Source: Taxillus chinensis (lineage: Eukaryota > Streptophyta > Magnoliopsida > Santalales > Loranthaceae). Taken from it: 64,000 nucleotides of DNA. The position numbers and the translations under genes were made by a program. Location of the stretch: positions 48,531,609 through 48,595,608 of the forward strand of contig CM042084.1 of the NCBI GenBank assembly GCA_023512835.1. The letters are read 5' to 3'. Below the pieces are notes generated by a model that had not been told where the DNA came from, did not search any database, and saw only the letters and a program-made list of their open reading frames with translations. Shown piece by piece: positions 1 to 11,528 of this stretch; position 1 is the first letter of the stretch, and each line of letters starts with the position of its first letter.

Positions 1-379
1 GCACAGGCATATCATTAAACACCCATATACCAGGTCCCACGTGCATTATATTGAATACATGGCATGCAGGCCTCACAGACATTTCATCAAACACATAGTG
101 TGCAGGCCTCACAGACATTTCATCAAACACATAGTGGGCATAAACAAACCCAGGAAAATCCTCAGGCCAAATTAACATCGGAATCAACAAAACATGCCAT
201 GAAGGCCAACATCCATATAGGAGATCACACCTATATGGATTTACATATATATATAGGTGTATATCCTAAAACAGAGGGGAGTTAGGAAGAACATAAATCC
301 CTACCTCAGGCTCTTGTCCTATCCTCTACGCTAGACACCTTCCAACGACGCGAACCACCACGGCAACAGCCCGGAGATC

Positions 380-400
380 CTCTCTCTCTCTCTCTCTCTC
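380..400. repeat. (CT)n microsatellite
   Basis: An uninterrupted run of CT dinucleotides inside the LTR. The related solo LTR has a shorter CT tract at the equivalent place (11224-11240), so the tract belongs to the LTR leader. Confidence 0.9.
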
Positions 401-662
401 GTCGCCAGTGCAGCAAGGAAGAACACAAGAACCCTAAATTCAAACTCAAGCCCTCCTTATATAGACACTACCCACATCAAAACGACGTAGTTTTGATTAA
501 GTAAACCCAGGATCAAAACGACGTAGTTTTGATCACACAAGTTAGCACCTTTCCGCACCCATATAGGCCAAAATACTCGAATTTCAACATGGTCCTTTGG
601 AGAAAGATCATTAGAATGTCAAAACCAAGGGAACCATGCAAAAATATGGCCGCACGCCAATT

Positions 663-689
663 TGCACGTGAATTCCCAATTCACGTGCA
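663..689. promoter_or_regulatory. Perfect inverted repeat carrying two CACGTG G-boxes
   Basis: Arms TGCACGTGAATT (663-674) and AATTCACGTGCA (678-689) are exact reverse complements separated by CCC. Each arm contains CACGTG, the core bound by plant bZIP and bHLH factors. More CACGTG copies lie near 764, 785 and 865. The related LTR at 10135-11810 has an equivalent structure with different arms (11501-11528). A regulatory role is inference. Confidence 0.6.
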
Positions 690-971
690 ACTCCAAATGG
701 ACTCCAAATGCTCTCAAACTTCACCCCTAGCCTCCTTGCATCATTTGAAGACAATCACACTTGCACGTGAATTGGACCCATATCACGTGCACCTCACATA
801 CACGTCCGTTTGGCCTGAAACTTCTGTGGTAGATAGAGGACATCATTCTAAGCATCTTTCCTTTTGCACGTGAATTCATTTGAGCCCATTCACTAGGTCA
901 AAATCTAGAAAAACTCTACTCGAAGGCAAAGCGTGACTAATCGTGACTAACTTAAGGTACGGGTCCTTACA

Positions 972-2420
972 CAACCGATATACAAGATCTACCTGATCCG
1001 CGAGCTTCAAATCATCAACTACTCACCACCACTTGCGCAGAACTATAGGTGGACTCGGAACCGCCCATCGGAACAAGTGATTGGTGATCCTACTATTGAA
1101 GTCTGAACTAGGGCCGCCACTTCAATCTATGCCTCTACTCGTGTTTTCTATCACAAATAGAGCCGAAGGTCGTGGAAGAAGCCCTTCAAGATTCAAATTG
1201 GATTGAAGCTATGCAAGAAGAGCTTAATCAGTTTAAGAGGAATGAAGTGTGGACATTAGTACCAAGGCCGAGATGTCAACAAGTCATAGGAGTTAAATGG
1301 GTGTTCCGGAATAAATTGGATACCGAGGAATAGTAATCCGGAACAAAGCCAGGCCTGGTAGCCAAAGGTTATTGTCAAGAAGAAGGCATTGATTATGACA
1401 AAACCTTCGCTCCAGTAGCTAGACTTGAGGCAATCCAAATGTTCTTGGCGTATGCATCATATGAAAACTTCAAGGTTTATCAAATGGACATTAAAAGTGC
1501 ATTTCTAAATGGAGACCTTCAAGAGGAGGTTTATGTTGAACAACCTCTGGGATTCATTGTACACAAGGCTGAGCATATGGTATATAAACTATGGAAAGCT
1601 TTGTACGGATTAAAGCAAGCTCCAAGGGCCTGGTACGACACACTGTCAGAATTCTTGCTCAAACATAATTTCAGAAAATGGAAGATAGACACCACTCTAT
1701 TTCTATGAAAGGAGAAAGGTAATTCCCTCATCGTACAAATCTATGTGGATGACATCATTTTCGGATCGTCCAATCCGAAGCTTTGTGAAGAATTTACAGA
1801 ATTTGTAGATATAATGTTTGCAAGTTGCATTTGCGCAAGATATTAGGCGAATCCCAAAGAGTCACACATGCTTCATGTGAAATGGATATTGCGATATTTA
1901 AAAGGGACAGTGAATCTGGGACTTTGGTACCCAAAGGAGTACAACTTCTCCTTATCCAGTTATTCAGATGCTGATTTTGCCGGGTGTCGCATCGACAGGA
2001 AGAGCACTAGCGGTACTTGTCAGTTTCTTAGAAGTAGATTGATTTCATGGTTCAGTAAGAAGTAGAATTCCGTATCAACCTCTCTTCTTGAGGTGGAATA
2101 TATAGCTCTTTGGGAGTTGTTGCGCTTTAGCTACCGGATGCAAAGTCAACTTACTGACTATGGTTTCAACATGACATTTGTTCCTCTGTATTGCAATAAC
2201 ACTAGTGTCATTGCCATCAGCAACAATCCTGTGATGCACCCAAAGACCAAGCACATTGAAGTCAGGTATCACTTCATCTGAGATCATGTTCTTAAAAAGC
2301 ACATATCTCTCGAACATGTTGCTATGGATGATCAACTCGACATACTCACCAAGCCCCTACCTCGATGCAAGATTTTCTGAACTTCTCCTTAAATTAGGTA
2401 TGCTTGACCTATCTCGCATA
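972..2420 (+). pseudogene. COP1 copia pol remnant: reverse transcriptase and RNase H
   Basis: The 3' half of a Ty1/copia pol. Translation gives the pre-RT linker, the RT start (KWVFRNKL near 1297), [25 protein letters not shown] and the catalytic YVDDIIFGS (about 1741-1767). RNase H follows with SDADFAGCRIDRKSTSG, KTKHIEVRYHFI and the usual end DILTKPLP. Compared with COP2 it lacks roughly 285 bp between the YVDD block and ANPKESHMLHVK (junction near 1800-1850). It has several stops (for example after 1705, 2062 and 2278) and a frameshift near 1325. The 5' part of the element was separated by the LTR insertion at 1-971 and lies outside the window. Dead copy. Confidence 0.92.
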
Positions 2421-3660
2421 GTTTCTACGTTATAATTCCAACAAGTACTTCTTTCAGAACTTGCATTGCACTTATAATGCACATTTGACACCAAACTGTT
2501 TCTCTTGCTGATTATTTGTACTTGTGTCATGCATTTTGTTTCGATAATTTTCTCATATGTTCATATTGGGAGGATGCTTGCGTTCCCGATCAAGGCCGTT
2601 AAAGCCAACATAATTAAAACATATATGAATAACCTCTTTAGGATTTCATGATTTTAATCTCCACTCATCACCACATGACGAATGCTGTTTCATATTGATT
2701 GCTCTATTAACTTGTATGGTTGAAAAAATGAAATGGGTTAGCTCGGAATGCTTGGTGGTTGTACTCACAGTTGTTGTCTGATTAGCTCCTGAAGTGTAGT
2801 TTCCTAATGGGTAAACAGTGTTGTTTCATGATCTAAATTCTTTAACAGGTAATAACCATCGAGAGGATCGCATGATCTACGGGGGAGAAAATGCTTATTT
2901 ATTATCCAAGCAATACCCCCCGTATATGTCTCGTGACCTCTTTCCTGGCTGTCTATCTGAGGGGGAGTCTATCACTGAGAGGATCGCACGATCTAAGGGG
3001 GAGCAACCTTTGTAATAATCCCCTAATATGTCTCGGATGCTCTTTCCCCTAAACTTTCACTTCCGAATGTAACTGGACATGCATTGTTGAATCAGAATTG
3101 TTGCATGCAAGGATGTTTTTCTTTTTTCAACCATGCATTTTAATCGGATAATCATTTGCTTGCTTTTGACATGTGTTCATTTCTCCAGTTTCACTCATGA
3201 ATCCTAATTTGGAAAAATCATATGATTTTTAATTAATCTTAGCTATCTCGTTCAGTAGGACAGTTTTGCTATGTTAATCAATATGAACTTGTGTGATTAG
3301 TATCTGACATATGCCTCGATTCAGTAACAATGATCATTCTCTTGTATGTATGTGTCTATTACAATTTTTTTAAATGCATTAAGTTCTGTTACTCATTAGT
3401 TCAAATTCTGTTGCTCTTCAATTAACTATTTGTTCATATCCGTACTCGTTTCTTCCTGTATAGCTTCCTAATCTTTTAGTTTATTTTCGTGAAGCTATAG
3501 GTTCAAATTCTCTTTGCACCTTTATCGATATATCTTGTCTATAGTCTCGGATTTGAAGTGTTGTAATACTTCTCCTCTCTTTGACTTCACGACAGCAAAG
3601 GAATCTACTTCTCTCTTACTGCACTCTGTTTCTCCGGACTCGGTCTACCTTTCATCCGGA
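2421..3660 (+). other. COP1 non-coding spacer between pol and the 3' ORF, with repeated PPT-like motifs
   Basis: No gene is visible. The stretch aligns by eye with 28099-29345 of COP2. It contains three polypurine-tract-like motifs ending GGGGGAG (about 2880-2888, 2959-2968 and 2995-3003). These sit in a repeated phrase of the type GAGAGGATCG...GATCTA followed by the purine tract. Multiple upstream PPT copies are a described hallmark of Sireviruses, which supports assigning COP1 and COP2 to that copia lineage. Confidence 0.7.
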
Positions 3661-5728
3661 TGATTATGCCTTTCCCTCAGGCTTATTATCTTCGCCACCT
3701 TACGGACCGCTATCCCTCTGCTGCTCTCCGCCTTCTTCCTGCCTTGGAACAACATGGCAGCTTGATTGGTGACCCCTCCGATAGCCATGCCCCCGAGTCG
3801 CCTCTCGCTCACCGGTCCTCCCGGATTCGGCCTGTTCTTTGCTCCTTCCATCTCTCGAGCCTCCGAGTACAGCGTCCGTGCCGACCCCTCGGAGGTTGCG
3901 GGACCTTCTCATCCCAGTTTACCTAAGGCTGTTTCCCTAGCTCCTTCTATTGTGGATGTCCCCACTCCCTCCACTTCCGTTGTTGCTGCCGCGGTTGATA
4001 CTGCCGTTGCCACTACCGTCGCTGATGTCCCGGAATCTCTTTTGGAAGCTCCTATGCCTCCCCTACCTCAACCCCAAGACTACCTTGACCATCTCTCCGT
4101 CGACACCTTAACAGACCTATGGTTCCGTTTTAGCCTCGCCTCCACTACCTCCATCCCCGACAACAAAATCAAGGTGTTTTATGCCAAACACACCCGTACC
4201 CCGGAGGATATGATCGTCTGGAATCTAGACCATGGCTTTCTTACGCCCGCTCACATTCCGGACGTTCCCTTTGCTGTGTCCTCCGGAAAGGCCCATAACG
4301 CACGGGTTCCCTCCCCTGCCGAGGCTCGGTCCACCTCTCTGCCGGGTGCCATCCCCGTTGTTGACCTCTCTGGGTCAAAGTGGCCTTCTTGCTCCGGATG
4401 CCCCCTCTACTGCTGTTGCTGACATCGCTTCCACTCTTACTGACTCCTCTGCCCAGTGCATGCCTGCACCTATTCCTGCCGGGGAGTCCTCCAAAGCTCC
4501 GAAGTTGGCGCTTGGACGTGCCACATTTGGCACGGTTCACTTCGATGCTGTGTTGTCTGCTCAGCTGGACCATCATTCCCAAGCCCAAACCGCCCAAATT
4601 TCTACCATCGCCGCTAAGGTTGATACCCTCGGTGCCCAACTCCTCTCCTCCTTAACCGACTCTTCCACCTCCATCGAGCAAAAGATGGACCTTGTCGCCT
4701 CGTCCGTCCATTCCCTGTCTGCCTCTTTTGCGGACTTGGCCCACACGATGGCTCGTCCTCCTCCCGTACCTCGCCGATCTGCCTAACCGGGGGAGAGAGT
4801 GTCATCTGATCCTCCTGCACCTTCCCCAGCTCGTGCTAAAAAGTGGTCTACATCCTTACTCCTTTCAGGAGTTACCATCCCCAAACCCAGCTCCTCTAGT
4901 GCAGCTCCTCTTTCGACCTCTCCATCTGTAGCGGCTGACGCCTTCCTCCCATCATACGCGGATCTTGATCCTCTTGATGAGGATGGAAGTGTTTTTAATG
5001 CTATGGCCAGGTATATCGTGTCAAATGCTGAGCGAAGATGTCTATCCGAGTTATACCCCTTCTCTCCTCAAGACATAAGGACTATTCGTTCTGAGATGGG
5101 TCTGCTCACCACAGAAGACATAGACAACTTCCCTCGGGCAGTTAAGATGGAGATGAGGTTGTTTTCGTTCCTATACAAGGACAGGCACATGTTTGATATC
5201 TTGCCTTGTTGGAATGAAGGGTATCTTCCACATATAGCTGATATTCAGACCTTCATTAACGGAACTGTTAAGGATAGCACTCCCTGGAAGACTCTTTAAT
5301 CTGTCCTCATTCCATATTGGGTCATGACGCCGCACTTCATGCTAGTTGTTTTTATGATTCCGTCCAAGCAGCTGATCCTAATTGATTCCCATCAAATTGT
5401 GGAGCATAATGTTAGAAGGAATCTATTTGAGCCACTGCGTATTCATCTGATGGAAGCCGTAAAGCAATCGGGGCTTTATGAAGAAAGGGGCCTGACTCTG
5501 TTGGGTCCAACTGAAAAGCTGAAGGCGACAATCCGGGGCAAGAAGCTAGTGCCACAACAGCCTGATGGAGATAGCTGCGGAGCCTTTGTCTATTTCTTCA
5601 TCAAATCCATTGTCAAGGTGGATAAAAACTGGAACAGCATCCAAGCCTACACAATGGAGCAGACAATGGAGCTTAGAGAGAAGGCTGCAACGATGATCTT
5701 CAAGTATAGTAAGCCTTATGTACCTTAA
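3660..5728 (+). pseudogene. COP1 3' ORF remnant ending in a Ulp1-like (C48) cysteine protease domain
   Basis: Homologue of the COP2 ORF at 29791-32496, lacking its first domain. At 3660 the sequence jumps from the spacer straight into the part matching COP2 near 30390. A Ser/Pro/Ala-rich linker (about 3760-4420) leads by a frameshift near 4375 into a second linker that is partly helical. The protease domain follows (about 4960-5728). Stops occur at 4784 and 5297. Catalytic-type residues are intact: His at 5333 (in TPHFM), Asp at 5384 (in LIDSHQ) and Cys at 5576 (in PDGDSCGAF). The His-Asp spacing is 17 residues. The final MIFKYSKPYVP is identical to COP2. Function is inferred from motif and spacing only. 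Confidence 0.8.
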
Positions 5729-5809
5729 TGAAAATTTTATATAAAGGCTGAATTATACTTTGTACTGGTTAATGAAAATGGAGTGATTTCTTTTCGGTAT
5801 GTTATCTCT
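5729..5809 (+). other. COP1 3' untranslated remnant with deleted PPT and LTR start
   Basis: It matches the first part of the COP2 3' UTR (32497 onward). The polypurine tract and the first ~60 bases of the LTR are then missing. The join near 5805-5812 leads directly into LTR sequence corresponding to COP2 about 32690. Confidence 0.7.
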
Positions 5810-5954
5810 TTGATTTAAGATCTTTGTTGTTTTATCTTAAGTCATTGCAGAAGATATGACCTTCATCCAGATCTACACTCGTGCGAGCAAAGCTAAGGAC
5901 ATGATACATAATCCTGATCCAGGTGAGAATGAGTGTCGTCAAACACTTGGTATA

Positions 5955-6530
5955 TAACCAAGTCTTTACTTCATACGGAATAAGGATCATTCATGCGGAC
6001 TAAGCAATCCGCACCTAATACTTCAAATGGACTAAGTCAAATAGATACGGAGTAAGAATCTTAGTCTACAAAGTCGCACGGAATAAGAGAGTCATCACGG
6101 AGTTGAAAAGTTAAGTCTTCCACTTAACCGGACTAAAGTAAAGAAGACACGGAGTAAGGAATCCGAGTCTTCCATACATGCGGAGTAAGGAAGCACTTCT
6201 ACAGAATAAGGACTTGAGTCTTTATTCGCACGGAGTAAGAAAACTAGATGCCGAGTAATGAATCCGAACCACTCACTCATGTAGAGTAAGCATGTGCTGA
6301 TACGGATTAAGCCATCTGTTCCTTTAACTCATACGTAGTAAGGAAACTAGATGCGGAGTAAGAAAGCACTGGTGTGGAGTAAGCACTCCGACCTTCTCTT
6401 TCATACAGAGTAAGGAAGTGCTTACATGGAATAAGGATTCCAATACCAAATTGATATGGAGTAAGCAATTAGTATTACGGAGTAAGGATCCGAGCTTAGT
6501 TTAGCACGGAGTAAGGAACCTTACACCGGA
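5955..6530 (+). repeat. Degenerate tandem array of CGGAGTAAG-type units in the COP1 U3 region
   Basis: About 17 irregularly spaced copies of a core close to CGGAGTAAG(G)AA. One copy (6478-6496) reads ACGGAGTAAGGATCCGAGC, a string that also occurs, reverse-complemented, in the gypsy LTR arrays at 57896-58340. Confidence 0.8.
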
Positions 6531-6822
6531 TTCAAGAAGACGCTACTTCAACTTATCTCTTCGTATTCAAAGTCACCAGCTCGCTACTTCCCGATGTAAG
6601 ACAAACTTGTTGAAAACTTAAAGCACCTTACACGTGGATCATCCAGATATGTGGACACAACTTTAATTACACTTGGGAACTTACAAAAACTCTTATGCGT
6701 TGCAAACCCAAGATCTTGAAGACCACATCAGTAGCAATTGAGGCAGAGAGATTTCCGAGAGACAGTAAATGTGCACAATATCCGGAACAACAAGTTCCAA
6801 GGTTGTCTCTTATGGATGTCGC

Positions 6823-6830
6823 TATAAATA
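6823..6830 (+). promoter_or_regulatory. TATA box of the COP1 LTR
   Basis: TATAAATA within GCTATAAATAGC, at the position equivalent to the COP2 TATA box (22069 and 33534 regions). It lies downstream of the U3 array and the CACGTG element. Confidence 0.6.
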
Positions 6831-7157
6831 GCACCACTTGTACATTTTATAAGGGTGCATAAGTGAACGTGTAATAGTTTTGTGTATGTACCAAAGCTCA
6901 TTGAGATCATAGAGGCTAGCGTGTGCGTACTTGTAAACAGAGTGCTAAAGAGTTGTTAAGTAGGTCTAAAAGCTTTCAAGCTTTAGTCTGCTTCCATTTT
7001 GTTGTACTTATCATACTGATAATAAAATAAAATAGTTCCACTATCTGGTTATCTTCCGCATTGATTTTATCTCTTAACCAGATAAGTATTATGCCAAAGA
7101 GTAAGAAAAGAGTTTCGATAAGAGCCTATTCATCCCCCTCTAGGCTCCAAGGGACCA

Positions 7158-8876
7158 ACAAAACCCCTAGAAAGTCAACAATCGGGCCACTCAGGGGCCC
7201 CGACTCGAATCGGGCCCAAGTAATGTCAAAATGCTCACATCGATGGCTACACTACCATCCAAGATAGTTGCATTCACATCGAATGGCTATCTCCATATCC
7301 TACCCACATACGAATCTATACAAGAGTTCTAGCGTGTCAGGAATCCGATTATATGCCCTTCGACTAACTCCATAACGTGCTTCCGATATGGGACTAATTT
7401 GTGGTTTCAAGTCTCCCATTCTCTCCTTACTTGAAAAATAATAAGCACTGAATTACCAAATACTCGTAATTTTTTGATTCCTTTGGTAATTGCTTCTTGA
7501 AGTCCCATCACACATGCCTCATATTCGCTACATTGTTGGTACAAGGGAAGGTTAACTTTGATGCAATCGGGAAATGTTCGCCTTTTGGGAATATCGGGAT
7601 GGCCCCAACATTGTGTCCCAAAAGACTGGAAGCTCCATCAAACCACATAGTCCACATGTTTGATACTTGGCCGTAATGATGTTGATGTGCTCATTTGGAA
7701 AGCCAATAGTCATTGGCTCATAGTCTTCTAGTGCTCTGTCGCCAAGTAATCGCCTATTGCACTTCCTTTTCTGACTTTTTGAGGCACGTAGATGATATCA
7801 TATTCGATTGGATCAACTACCATTTGGCGATTCTTCCAAGAGATGGATGGCTTTTTCAAGAGATATTTGAGTGGATTGTGCTTGGAGATCGGCCATGTAG
7901 TATAATAAAGAGTGTCTTGCCTTAATCTTCTTGTTGTCGAAAAAGGCGCAACATGTTTTGTCTAATGTGGTATAGTTTTCCTCATCGATGGTGAATTTCT
8001 TCTCGAGATAATAAATTGCCTGCTCCTTCTTGCCCATAGCATCATGTTGCCCTAAGACACATCCCATTGATAACTCCTAACAGATCAAGTATAAAATCAG
8101 AGGCCTATCTGATACTGGTGGGACCAAAATAGGTGGATTAGACAGATATTGCTTGATCCTGTCAAAGGCTTTTTGACACTTATCATTCCAAATTTTGGGG
8201 TTATTCTTTTGTAACGTCTTGAAAATGGGTTCACATGTGGCTGTCAATTGTGAAATGAATCCGGTAATGTAATCCAACCGCCCAAGGAATCCTCTAACCT
8301 CCTTGATGGTTCGTGGTGGGGGCATCTCTTGGATAGCTCAAACTTTATCTGGATCAATTTCCACTCCTTTTTGGCTCATGATGAAGCCTAACAGTTTTCC
8401 CAATATGGCACCGAAAGTGCATTTTTTTGGGGTTCAATTTGAGCTAAAATTTCCGTAGCCTATTGAAGAGCTTTCAGAGTATTTTAATGTGATCTTCAGT
8501 ACTTCGCGATTTGGCTATCATGTCAACTACATAGACTTTGACTTCTTTATGCATCATGGCGTGGAATAGTGTCACCATGGCTCGCTGATAGGTTGCTCTT
8601 GCATTCTTTAGACCGAAAGGCATCACATTAATGTAAAAGGTGCCCCAAAGTGTTGTGAATGTGGTCATCTTCTCGTGTTCGGGGGCCATGCGAATCTAAT
8701 TATGGCCTGAGAATCCATCCATGAATGAGAACAGAGCATGTTTTGTTGTGTTATCCACTAGGGTATCAATATGACAAATGAAAGTTATCTTTCGGATTGG
8801 CCCCGTTTAGATCTCTATTATTGATACACATGCGGACTTTGCCTCCTTTCTTTGGTCCTGGTACAACATTGGACAC
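7158..8876 (-). pseudogene. GYP1 pol island: RT C-terminal half, RNase H and start of a second RNase H
   Basis: Read from 8876 downward. VSNVVPGPKK and VRMCINNRDLNGANP are RT block 2. MAPEHEKMTTFTTLWGTF and MPFGLKNARATYQRAM follow. The catalytic site reads YVVDM where YVDDM is expected (about 8524-8540), so one catalytic Asp is lost. The primer-grip/connection part (VRGFLGRLDYI) and the gypsy RNase H (MGCVLGQHD...QAIYYLEKKF, 8067-7813) come next, with a stop near 8076. From about 7640 a second RNase H-like segment starts (WTMWFDGAS...CTNN) with a frameshift near 7520. Two RNase H domains are typical of the Tat/Ogre lineage. The pol is interrupted at 7157 by COP1; integrase lies outside the window. 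Confidence 0.88.
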
Positions 8877-10829
8877 TGTTGGACCCCATTTTCTCCGTGT
8901 TGAGCATACACATTTATTTTCACTTTAAACTTCGTTCTTATTTGTTAATCACTCGTACATATAAATAAAGAGACATGACGCTGATCTGAGAGGGGGATTT
9001 CAATGACTTCTTTAAAAAGGCTTTCAAATGACAAAGATCTAATTTCGGGTGATAGAAAATCAAATTTCAAGGTCAACGCCTTCGACCGCGCTCAATTCTG
9101 AGGTCAAACGAAAAAGTTATGGTCAAAACCATATTTGGACCGCTAAAGAAGTCAACTAGTGGCCAATATTCAAAACAACACTCCGGATCAGGTCATGAAC
9201 CTCATATTCTCATTCTACTCGTCGTTTTGAGAATTTTGACATATATATTATATATATTCACTTCCGGAGCATTTTACATAAAAAAAATAAAAAATTATGT
9301 TTTTCGGTAATAAATAATCTCAGAATAAGCTTGCTGTAAAAACAAGATCATTTTCAAATAAAATTGACACGGAGTCACTCCTCATGACACCCCGAGTCCA
9401 AAAATAATTTTTTCGAGATGTTTTGAAATCCGGTTTGCAAAAATTAAAAAACATCAGTTAAAAGCCCAAAAACAATAACTTTGTGCTTTTGCTTTTCTTT
9501 TCCCGCCACTCTAGGCCACGTGTTAGCCATTAATTGGTCAAAAGTAAATAAAACCAAAAATTAAAATAAAATAAAAAATAAAAACATAAAACAAAAAAAT
9601 ACAGCCACAAAAGTCGTCAGCCTTATCCTTTCCACCAACGCCCGATCGTCTTTTTCCCTTCTCTCTCCCGTCTCGCCCTGTTGCCTTCCTCGCTACCGGC
9701 CACCATTCCCGGAGGACCACCCCAAGTCCGACTAACCTCCTCCACACCACAGCCCACTTCCGAGGACCACTCGCACATTCCTCCAACTAGCCAACTCAAC
9801 TATGGTTCAACGACAGGTCTTCCTCTCTCTCTCAAATCGAACTCCACGTCTAACCCAACACCAATTCGAGGCCACCGCTCCACCCCTGGCTCAAACCCTA
9901 ATCCCTTTTTCTCTATTTAAACCCAACTAACCCATAAACGTAAGGGGGCTCTTACAACTGAAAAATCCTACTATCACACCACAATCCCTCATCCATCTTC
10001 TCCAAAAGAGAGTCCCCCGGTCTTAAAATGCACCACCGGCGGTCGCCATTTCACCCCCAACCAACTCGATCCTCCTTGCTTCCGAAGTAGCTTCCCAAAC
10101 ACCAGGCCACGGTGAACCAAACCGCGGCACACACTGTCACGCCCCAGATTTCCAACCCGAGGAAACCGATTCGTGGCTACCCTTTACCCACGCGATGGAT
10201 AAGGGGGATAGGATACAAGGTTCCACATAGGATGTCACAACCTCCACATCGGATAATCACCAAGGCAACTTAATTAGGTTTATTAGATTTGAAACACAAT
10301 TAACGTTCACAAACCAAACATGCCTTTATTATAATTAAATTTCCCTTACAATATCTCCCCACTAGGGTTAGAAAAGTTCCACAAAAATAACAATACAAAA
10401 TAATATTAAACAAAGCAATAAAGTAGAACTGTCTTCCACCTTGGTATTCCCACCTAACGCTTGTAGGTTCCCGAAAAGTAAACAAAACACAACGGAAGGG
10501 GTGAGCAACCACGGCTCGGTAGGGATCATGTCTCCCCAACCCATCCCATGCTCCCTAACATCTATATGTTGACATGCACGAGTGCAATGTCGTGGCAATA
10601 CTATACAAACAGGCCATAATCAACATTTATACACAATCAAGCCACATCAACAGGTACAACCATTGCCACAACCACACAGGCTCCATAACCGACCATGGGC
10701 TTCCACATGACCACCATGCTTCATAACCAGCCTCGAAGGCTCCGGCCACACAGGTTCCAATCTCACCACACAGGAATACAATCAAACACATAACATGCAT
10801 CGGATCAACAATCATTATATCAAGTATAT

Positions 10830-10842
10830 CCCCCCCCCCCCC
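10830..10842. repeat. Poly-C run of 13
   Basis: Thirteen consecutive C residues inside the solo LTR. Such runs are prone to length errors in sequencing and assembly. Confidence 0.85.
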
Positions 10843-11500
10843 AGAAACCCCAAGGGTTCCCACGTGATCCCACAGCGGAACGAAGCCTAATGAACCACCG
10901 ACATCCCAACGGCCTCTAAGGCCCATTGCCCGCAACGAACCCCAAGACTTCCCATACCCCGGACTCAACATCAGAATCAAATGAAACATGTCATTGAATG
11001 CCAACATCCATATAAGAGATCACACCTATATGGATTTAAATATATATATATATATAAATATATATCCAAAAAGCCACAAATCGCCTACCATAAGGCCAAA
11101 ACCCTGGGATAGATTCAAGGAAAAACAGAACCCCTACCTCTAGAAAATCCTCCTTGCTCCCACGCTAGATGCCGTCCACCCAAGCAAGTCAACCCAACCG
11201 CTATGACCAGGAGCTCTCCATGCCTCTCTCTCTCTCTCTCTGCGACGGTTGCGGTGGCTAACAACTGAAACCCTAAAACCTAAAACAAAGAGGGCTCCTC
11301 CTCCTTATATAGACACCACAACATTAAAATGACGTAGTTTTGATTAAGTGAACCCCAGCATCAAAATGACGTAGTTTTAATTAAACAGGCTACAACCTTC
11401 CCGCATCCACACATGACATAATACCCATAATTCAAACATGTCCCTTTGGGAAAAGATTATTAAAATAACAAAACCAAGGTGATGGTGCAAAAACATGGCT

Positions 11501-11528
11501 GCACGTGACAAATGCCATTGTCACGTGC
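11501..11528. promoter_or_regulatory. Inverted repeat with two CACGTG G-boxes
   Basis: Arms GCACGTGACAA (11501-11511) and TTGTCACGTGC (11518-11528) are exact reverse complements with a six-base spacer. It occupies the same relative place as the G-box palindrome at 663-689 in the related LTR, although the arm sequences differ outside CACGTGA. Confidence 0.6.

Larger units (their letters stand above)
1..971 (-). mobile_element. LTR (3-prime part in plus coordinates) of a TGTAAGGACCCGT-type retrotransposon, cut by the window edge
   Basis: This is LTR sequence, without genes, inserted into the pol of the copia element that resumes at 972. Read on the minus strand it begins TGTAAGGACCCGTACC at 971. 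It shares long blocks with the solo LTR at 10135-11810: the paired GACGTAGTTTTGAT motifs near 483-534, the block around 200-262, and a CT-rich tract. A TATATAAGG box on the minus strand (about 453-461), followed by a leader-like stretch, supports minus orientation. The other end lies left of the window, so I cannot say whether this is a solo LTR or part of a full element. The open frames in it are not recognisable proteins. Confidence 0.75.
5810..7157 (+). mobile_element. COP1 3' LTR, truncated at its 5' end
   Basis: Diverged copy of the 1198-bp LTR of COP2. Shared blocks include GCAGAAGATATG, the CGGAGTAAG-type array, CTTACACGTGGATCATCC, a TATA box, and the end ACCCCC/CCTCTAGGCTCCAAGGGACCA. 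The first ~60 bases are deleted. The LTR ends at 7157, after which GYP1 RNase H sequence resumes. COP1 is therefore inserted in GYP1. Confidence 0.88.

Noticed and set aside
4241..4820. Long minus-strand frames (132 and 68 codons)
   Set aside because: Antisense shadows of the Ser/Pro/Ala-rich linker of the COP1 3' ORF; the same shadows appear opposite COP2 (30349-31583).
8877..8881. A matching TSD for the solo LTR 8877-16774
   Set aside because: Left flank GACAC and right flank CCACC do not match. The insertion is supported by continuity of GYP1 RT across it instead.
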